From Spirochaetota bacterium (GTDB lineage Bacteria; Spirochaetota; JAGLSM01): 9,181 bases of DNA. Where the stretch lies: the NCBI GenBank assembly GCA_023135745.1, contig JAGLSM010000052.1, forward strand, positions 1 to 9,181. The letters run 5' to 3'. Both the position numbers and the translations under genes were made by a program. The notes under the pieces are model-generated. The model did not search any database. It saw only the letters and a program-made list of their open reading frames with translations, and was not told where the DNA came from. Numbering within the stretch: the stretch's first letter is position 1; each line of letters opens with the position of its first letter. Shown piece after piece: positions 5,214-9,181 of this stretch.

Positions 5214-6941
5214 CTAAATATTAACCGTTAATGATTTTACAAGCTTATCGAGAAGTTCCGGTTTTGTATTTACATCGGAAGATTTCAAAAAATCAATCCT
5301 CTGTTGAAAACGATCCATAAAAAGAGATATATAAGCATCCCTGTTTTCAACTGTCTTTGGATTATACTTGTCGTAGTATCCGGGAAGTATCTTTTCAACA
5401 CTTTCCTTTGTCGGTATCTGAACTCCATCAATCAAACCCATATCTTCCCACTCAAGCCTATCTGTCAAAATAGCAGTCTGAAGGGTTAAGGAAGTTTGAA
5501 GTGATATAGGCTCTGTTTTTTCATCCGATTCTGACCAGAATCCTGCAGAGTTTAAACTGTATCCCTGTGCCCCTGATTCAAATACCGAAGTAAAAGCTTC
5601 TACATCTTTATATAATTCATAGACTCTGAACGGATTGGCAAATGGTTCAAAAACAAGCTTACCTAAATCTTCTTCCTTAACATTTTCTGCCTTGTTTCTT
5701 TTTGTCATAAGCGCGGTGCCCATTGCTACAGCTATATCAATTTTGGTAAATTTTACAATCGGAGGTAAAATAGTGTCTTTCATCAACCATGCCATAATGT
5801 GAGGAAAATTACACCTATTCACCCATTCTCCCAGCAGATCACGGTCAATTAACGCTCTGCCGTTTGCGTTTCTTACATCCTGCCCCAGAGGAACTCTTTT
5901 CCCATCAACATTTATCACTGCATGATTCATACAGCTGATGAAATAATTCCAATCAGGATGTCCTACAGGTCGACTGTCTGTTTTATCAAAAAGAGAAGGC
6001 TCCCATACTCTGCAAACCCTATCTACCGGGTCTATCTGAAACGCATCATCATGAAGCACTACCTTTTTAAATCCCTGCGGCATTGTACCTCCATTATCTT
6101 CAGAGTTGGTATGCGAGCTTTTCCCGGTACCGGACAAACCAAAAAATGCGATGGAACGCTTTCCAAGATCCTTGGCATCCTTACATCCGCTGAAATCTAT
6201 TTCCTTAATACCACCATGACATGCCGCCATACCAAGTCTCCTTCCGGAGGCCCATGCAAGAGTCAAGGTTCCTTTTTTTCTTTCACCAAAATACCTCATA
6301 CCAAAATTGAAAATAACATTTGATACTTCATCGACTAACGCCAACTGCGGCTGACCTATGTTCTGGTAAAAAGGATCATTATTTTCCCAATTATTATCCG
6401 CGATAATAATTATATCCTGACATGGAAGTTTTTTACTTTTTGAATACACCTTTTCAACTTCTTCAAACGGAGTGAAATTGGCAAGCCAGTTAAAGACATT
6501 ATTCATATCATCTATTGTTGTAATAAAAGTAGCTTTTATCATCATATCAGGATCAAGACCAATACATGCCTCGGCTTTAACAAGTTCACGGCGCTGCATT
6601 TTAAAAACAGCTTCACGTAAATCACCAAGAACCTTGCCCTTGTCCTTTTCAGAAAGTCTATTATAAAAACGTCTCGCTGATGCGGTTCTTCCAAGAACCT
6701 TTCCATGATCGTCTACAAGCACTTTAGCGCCTTTAGGAAGCCCAAGACGTTTCACAGTACCGGTATAAACAGGCAAGTCAGTTTCAATAACGCCGGATTG
6801 TTTTAATGCATAACTATATGCTTCAGCGGCAGTTACCTTCCTTATTTTATTACTTTGAAGCAAAGTCTCAGCTATTGCCCTTACAGGAGACATCTTTTTT
6901 ATATCATCTTTATAAAACTCATAACTTGAACTACTGGACAT
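5214..6941 (-). CDS. Phosphoenolpyruvate carboxykinase-superfamily protein, divergent ATP type
   Basis: This 575-residue protein is recognised as PEP carboxykinase (ATP)-like by the kinase-1a P-loop FFGLSGTGKSS (K274), identical in its core to the family's GLSGTGKT. Further support comes from the aspartate pair in VLHDDAFQI (D298-D299, where classic enzymes have GDDEHGW), QDVRNANGRALI (where ENTRxxYP is usual) and LPPIVKFT (classic PPVSKLT). The classic reaction is oxaloacetate + ATP to PEP + CO2 + ADP, in gluconeogenesis or, reversed, in anaerobic CO2 fixation. Several active-site segments differ. The GG-x-YGGEMKK block is replaced by MAACHGGIKE (H242, K246), and the following stretch that normally holds the metal-ligand histidine (MHCSAN) seems absent. 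It is about 35-50 residues longer than usual enzymes, with extra N-terminal sequence. Whether it is a true carboxykinase is therefore open. AGGG (6952-6949) sits 7 bases before ATG. It is first in an apparent operon with malQ. Confidence 0.78.
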   Translation of the reverse strand: MSSSSSYEFYKDDIKKMSPVRAIAETLLQSNKIRKVTAAEAYSYALKQSGVIETDLPVYTGTVKRLGLPKGAKVLVDDHGKVLGRTASARRFYNRLSEKDKGKVLGDLREAVFKMQRRELVKAEACIGLDPDMMIKATFITTIDDMNNVFNWLANFTPFEEVEKVYSKSKKLPCQDIIIIADNNWENNDPFYQNIGQPQLALVDEVSNVIFNFGMRYFGERKKGTLTLAWASGRRLGMAACHGGIKEIDFSGCKDAKDLGKRSIAFFGLSGTGKSSHTNSEDNGGTMPQGFKKVVLHDDAFQIDPVDRVCRVWEPSLFDKTDSRPVGHPDWNYFISCMNHAVINVDGKRVPLGQDVRNANGRALIDRDLLGEWVNRCNFPHIMAWLMKDTILPPIVKFTKIDIAVAMGTALMTKRNKAENVKEEDLGKLVFEPFANPFRVYELYKDVEAFTSVFESGAQGYSLNSAGFWSESDEKTEPISLQTSLTLQTAILTDRLEWEDMGLIDGVQIPTKESVEKILPGYYDKYNPKTVENRDAYISLFMDRFQQRIDFLKSSDVNTKPELLDKLVKSLTVNI

Positions 6942-7171
6942 ATTTATACCCTTTTCTTATTTATTTGTTTGTTAATAAAGTTGATTTTACGCAATTTTGT
7001 TTTTTACCGGAAGCGCCCTAATCTTATATAAGCTATTTAAATTGCCTATAAAAAACAAGAATATTCAAAAGACTAATGTCATATTTTCTTTGACAAAAGT
7101 TACAGTTTTTAGCTATATTAAAGCATAGGGAATTAACGTTAAAAGCTCCTACCTCATTTGGGACGTGTTAA
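6942..7171. other. Divergent intergenic region between the PEPCK-like and HD-GYP-like genes
   Basis: Apart from the rightward promoter listed separately, this 230-base stretch has three short perfect palindromes: CTTATATAAG (7023-7032), GAATATTC (within 7060-7070) and TTAACGTTAA (7133-7142, inside the predicted 5' leader of the HD-GYP-like gene). A weak leftward promoter for the PEPCK-like gene could use TATAAG read on the minus strand at the 7023-7032 palindrome, but its -35 match is poor. No small gene with a ribosome-binding site and no riboswitch-like structure was recognised. Confidence 0.5.
7090..7119 (+). promoter_or_regulatory. Strong sigma70-type promoter for the HD-GYP-like gene
   Basis: A perfect TTGACA (7090-7095) is followed after 18 bases by TATATT (7114-7119), five of six positions of TATAAT. 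The expected start near 7126 leaves a leader of about 45 bases before ATG at 7172. This is the best -35 box in the window. Confidence 0.7.
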
Positions 7172-8125
7172 ATGGCTGAAATAGAACTTTCACTTGATGA
7201 ATTAAAAACCTTAATCACACAGGGACGGCAATTCACACTTGCAGAAAATTTCTATCACAATAGAAATATTTTTATCGGCAAAGAAAGAGTTCTCTCGATA
7301 AAAGATGTGGGTCGAATGGAAGACAAAGCATATGGCAAAATAAAGGTTAAGGAATTTAAAGATTCAGGCGTTGAAAGCTCTCTAAAAAATGAAATAATAC
7401 AGCTTTGTATCAAAGCATTGAAGCAGCACAGGGATTATAAAGGTCTCCCCGCAGAAAAAAGAAAAAGAATTGAGCAAATTTTTCTTAATGTCCTTCCTCA
7501 CCATGACTATGTGTGTTATAGAATTTCTCAAATCAAAAAAGCTTCACCTCGAATTTTTGTTCATTCTGTAAATACAGCAATAAAATCCTTAATTGTGGAT
7601 TTTGCCATGCAGGCCAGGCATAACCAGGGACTGCAAAACAGTATACAATCAGAAGAAATTCTTGTAGCATCCTTATTAAGAAATCTTGGATTTTTAAAAA
7701 CCAGTAAAGATGTTATTGCAAAAAAAATCGGAGATCTACGCTTAGAAAAAAACAAACTTTTTTTTCAGATTCCCATTTTTAGTACGGAGATTGTTGAAAA
7801 AGATAGAACCAAACATGACCTTTCAATTAATACGATTAGGGTAATGAGAGAGAGTTTTGAAAAATCAGACGCTTCGGGTTATCCGGAAGGTCTTGAAAAA
7901 AACCAAATTCATCCGCTTGCTTTATTAATCGCTACCTGTTCAGAATTTGATTTATTGCTTTCAGGTGAACTGACCCAGGATAGAAGAAGTTATATGGAAG
8001 TCATAAGAAGATTGACCGGACTAATTAATGAATTTGATAGAAACATCGTAAATATAATTGCCGAAGAGTTCCGGTACATGAGAGACTCAAGAGACGACAA
8101 CACAAGTTCAATACAAGTTCACTAA
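7172..8125 (+). CDS. Degenerate (probably inactive) HD-GYP domain protein
   Basis: This 317-residue protein resembles the HD-GYP branch of HD phosphohydrolases, normally c-di-GMP phosphodiesterases, but its catalytic residues are lost. The first ~125 residues are a charged domain I do not recognise. The HD-GYP-like part runs from about 126 to 305. H131 (FVHSVNTAIKSL) matches the first conserved histidine. The HD dyad (usual LLHDIGK) is LLRNLGF with R170-N171. The HHExxDGxGYP signature is SFEKSDASGYP, keeping E, D, S and GYP (G236-P238) while both histidines are gone. In the later VADxFDALT motif, the first aspartate is serine (ATCSEFDLLL). A di-metal centre is therefore unlikely; a binding, scaffolding or sensing role is inferred. 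No membrane segment or signal peptide is visible. A weak GGGA (about 7160-7163) lies 8 bases before ATG. It has its own strong promoter and ends 2 bases from the convergent barrel/TPR gene. Confidence 0.75.
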   Translation: MAEIELSLDELKTLITQGRQFTLAENFYHNRNIFIGKERVLSIKDVGRMEDKAYGKIKVKEFKDSGVESSLKNEIIQLCIKALKQHRDYKGLPAEKRKRIEQIFLNVLPHHDYVCYRISQIKKASPRIFVHSVNTAIKSLIVDFAMQARHNQGLQNSIQSEEILVASLLRNLGFLKTSKDVIAKKIGDLRLEKNKLFFQIPIFSTEIVEKDRTKHDLSINTIRVMRESFEKSDASGYPEGLEKNQIHPLALLIATCSEFDLLLSGELTQDRRSYMEVIRRLTGLINEFDRNIVNIIAEEFRYMRDSRDDNTSSIQVH

Positions 8126-8144
8126 AATTATCTTTTAGTTTTAT
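8121..8144 (+). terminator. Hairpin spanning both stop codons of a convergent pair
   Basis: ACTAAAA (8121-8127) pairs exactly with TTTTAGT (8133-8139) across a 5-base loop, and TTTAT follows on the plus strand. The TAA of the rightward gene (8123-8125) and the stop of the leftward gene (8130-8128) both lie within it. The stem has only two G-C pairs' worth of strength and a short T tract, so it is at most a weak terminator, and for rightward transcription only. Confidence 0.35.
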
Positions 8145-9181
8145 AACCCAATCGCCTTCTCGCCCGCTCAATGTTACGTAATGCAAGCTTGTTATACGGA
8201 TCAATACGTAAAATTCTTTGCCACATTGCAATTGCTTTCAGGTATTTTCCTGTGAGATACAATCTTACACCAATTTTATAATAATTCAGCACCTGTTTAC
8301 TGTAAGAAGTTACATCTCTCTTCTGCGCCTGAATCTTTCTTATGTATTTTATAACTTCAGCATATCTGGGATCTTTTCTTCTAACCTTATTAAATAAAAC
8401 AAGAGCTTTTCTGTATTGCGATCTATTAAAAAACTCAATAGCCTTAGAATAATCATTAACCTTCTGCTCTTCGTCTCTTTTTAGCAGCCTTTTTTCCAGC
8501 TCAAATTTCCTTGTCAAATCTTTTCTTTCTTTTTTACTCGTTTTACTGAGATTCTTAAGTCTGACTTTATAGCTTTCAACTAATTTAGTAAGACGATTTA
8601 TACCCTGTTCTTTAAGAACCTTTAAGGTTTGCCTCATCTTTTTATTCGCAGTTTCAATATCTTCTCTCATCTTTTTTATCTTGTTATCATAAAAATCAAT
8701 CTGCTTTTTACGTTCTTCTTCAACATTTTTCCTGATGCGGGCAAGTATAATATCTTCCCTTTCTTTATAAATCTCAAGACGGCTCTGTCCAAATTCCCAG
8801 GTTATTGACATATTGTGAGTAGCACCAAGCGGTCTGAAGGTTAGAGCATAATCCAACTGCCATTGTGAATACAGAATACCTGCTCCGAATGAAAGCCCTG
8901 AATCAAGTATATACCCTGTTCTGATAAAATAGCTCTCGTAAAGCCTTGACTCCAACCCCATTGAAAACTGCATAGACCTTTGTTCATGAAAATGTAAATC
9001 AAGCAGACCCCTTATTGAAAATCCCTGACTCATCCAATGAAGATATGTTCCGCCAATCTTTATTTCAAAATTCTCTTCATCCTCTTCAAGATTTAAACGA
9101 GTACCTGTCTTAAAAAAGATATTTTTAAAAACTAGGCCCAGGACAAATTCATCATCAATTGACTTATGCCCGCTTAGAGCA
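8128..9181 (-). CDS. Outer-membrane beta-barrel / coiled-coil / TPR fusion, 5' end outside window
   Basis: The frame is open from the stop at 8128 through the right edge. A methionine at 9033 exists, but the 49 codons upstream (9181-9034) contain no stop and read as barrel-like sequence (for example EFVLGLVFKNIFFKTGTRL and NFEIKIGGTYLHW), so the real start lies beyond 9181. In the 350 visible residues, 1-131 are alternating polar/apolar strands rich in glycine and aromatics, like the end of an outer-membrane barrel; the last strand is about MSITWEFG. Residues 133-239 are a highly charged Lys/Glu/Arg coiled coil. Residues 243-349 hold at least two TPR-like repeats (one around AIEFFNRSQYRKALVLFNKV, one around YKIGVRLYLTGKYLKAIAMW with an IDPYNKLAL ending) and a basic tail. 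The barrel may belong to the PorV/UPF0164-type group, which I cannot confirm. The coil and TPRs would extend into the periplasm to hold partners. Confidence 0.75.
   Translation of the reverse strand, partial: ALSGHKSIDDEFVLGLVFKNIFFKTGTRLNLEEDEENFEIKIGGTYLHWMSQGFSIRGLLDLHFHEQRSMQFSMGLESRLYESYFIRTGYILDSGLSFGAGILYSQWQLDYALTFRPLGATHNMSITWEFGQSRLEIYKEREDIILARIRKNVEEERKKQIDFYDNKIKKMREDIETANKKMRQTLKVLKEQGINRLTKLVESYKVRLKNLSKTSKKERKDLTRKFELEKRLLKRDEEQKVNDYSKAIEFFNRSQYRKALVLFNKVRRKDPRYAEVIKYIRKIQAQKRDVTSYSKQVLNYYKIGVRLYLTGKYLKAIAMWQRILRIDPYNKLALRNIERARRRLGYKTKR

Noticed and set aside
5922..6323. Rightward 133-residue open frame inside the PEPCK-like gene
   Set aside because: It is antisense to the P-loop and Asp-Asp motif region and has no recognisable domain, so it is a shadow frame.
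8102..8121. Direct repeat ACAAGTTCA, two copies 2 bases apart
   Set aside because: It lies in the last codons of the HD-GYP-like gene, encodes the repetitive tail end, and is too short to suggest a mobile-element or attachment site.
1..9181. CRISPR array, IS element, prophage or tRNA
   Set aside because: I found no regularly spaced repeats, transposase or integrase motifs, terminal inverted repeats or tRNA-like cloverleaf by reading the sequence.

Overview
The window is AT-rich bacterial DNA, densely packed, with genes on both strands. It holds seven complete protein genes and two genes cut by the window edges. I see no rRNA, tRNA, CRISPR array, insertion sequence or phage gene. A C-terminal stretch of an outer-membrane-type beta-barrel at the right end points to a diderm (Gram-negative-type) bacterium. 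Ferredoxin-like and radical SAM enzymes fit an anaerobic or micro-aerobic life. Base composition, the degenerate HD-GYP protein and the barrel/TPR protein make a spirochaete or a similar deep-branching diderm possible, but the phylum cannot be fixed from this sequence.

Left part (1-672): a leftward gene begins at base 16 and leaves the window. Facing away from it is a 76-residue XRE-type helix-turn-helix regulator, with a good sigma70-like promoter (TTGGCA-N17-TATAAT) and an inverted repeat that ends on its own start codon. After it come an AU-rich terminator-like hairpin and a second, weaker promoter.

Middle part (672-5205): two convergent pairs. The first is a DUF362/ferredoxin protein against a TrmH/SpoU-type RNA methyltransferase, with a 3-base gap. 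The second is a COG0731-type radical SAM protein with a C-terminal winged helix against 4-alpha-glucanotransferase (malQ), whose 3' ends overlap by 72 bases. The methyltransferase and radical SAM genes diverge from a 94-base region that contains a 12-base tandem repeat.

Right part (5214-9181): a PEP carboxykinase-superfamily gene lies directly upstream of malQ (8-base gap), a likely two-gene carbon-metabolism operon linking gluconeogenic or anaplerotic flux to glycogen/maltodextrin turnover. Divergent from it is a catalytically degenerate HD-GYP protein with a strong promoter (TTGACA-N18-TATATT). Convergent with that, 2 bases away, is the end of a beta-barrel/coiled-coil/TPR fusion that runs off the right edge.

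I did not find a clearly new multi-gene system. The points most worth following are the barrel/coiled-coil/TPR fusion, the dead HD-GYP protein, the PEP carboxykinase with an altered active-site region, and the radical SAM/malQ antisense overlap.
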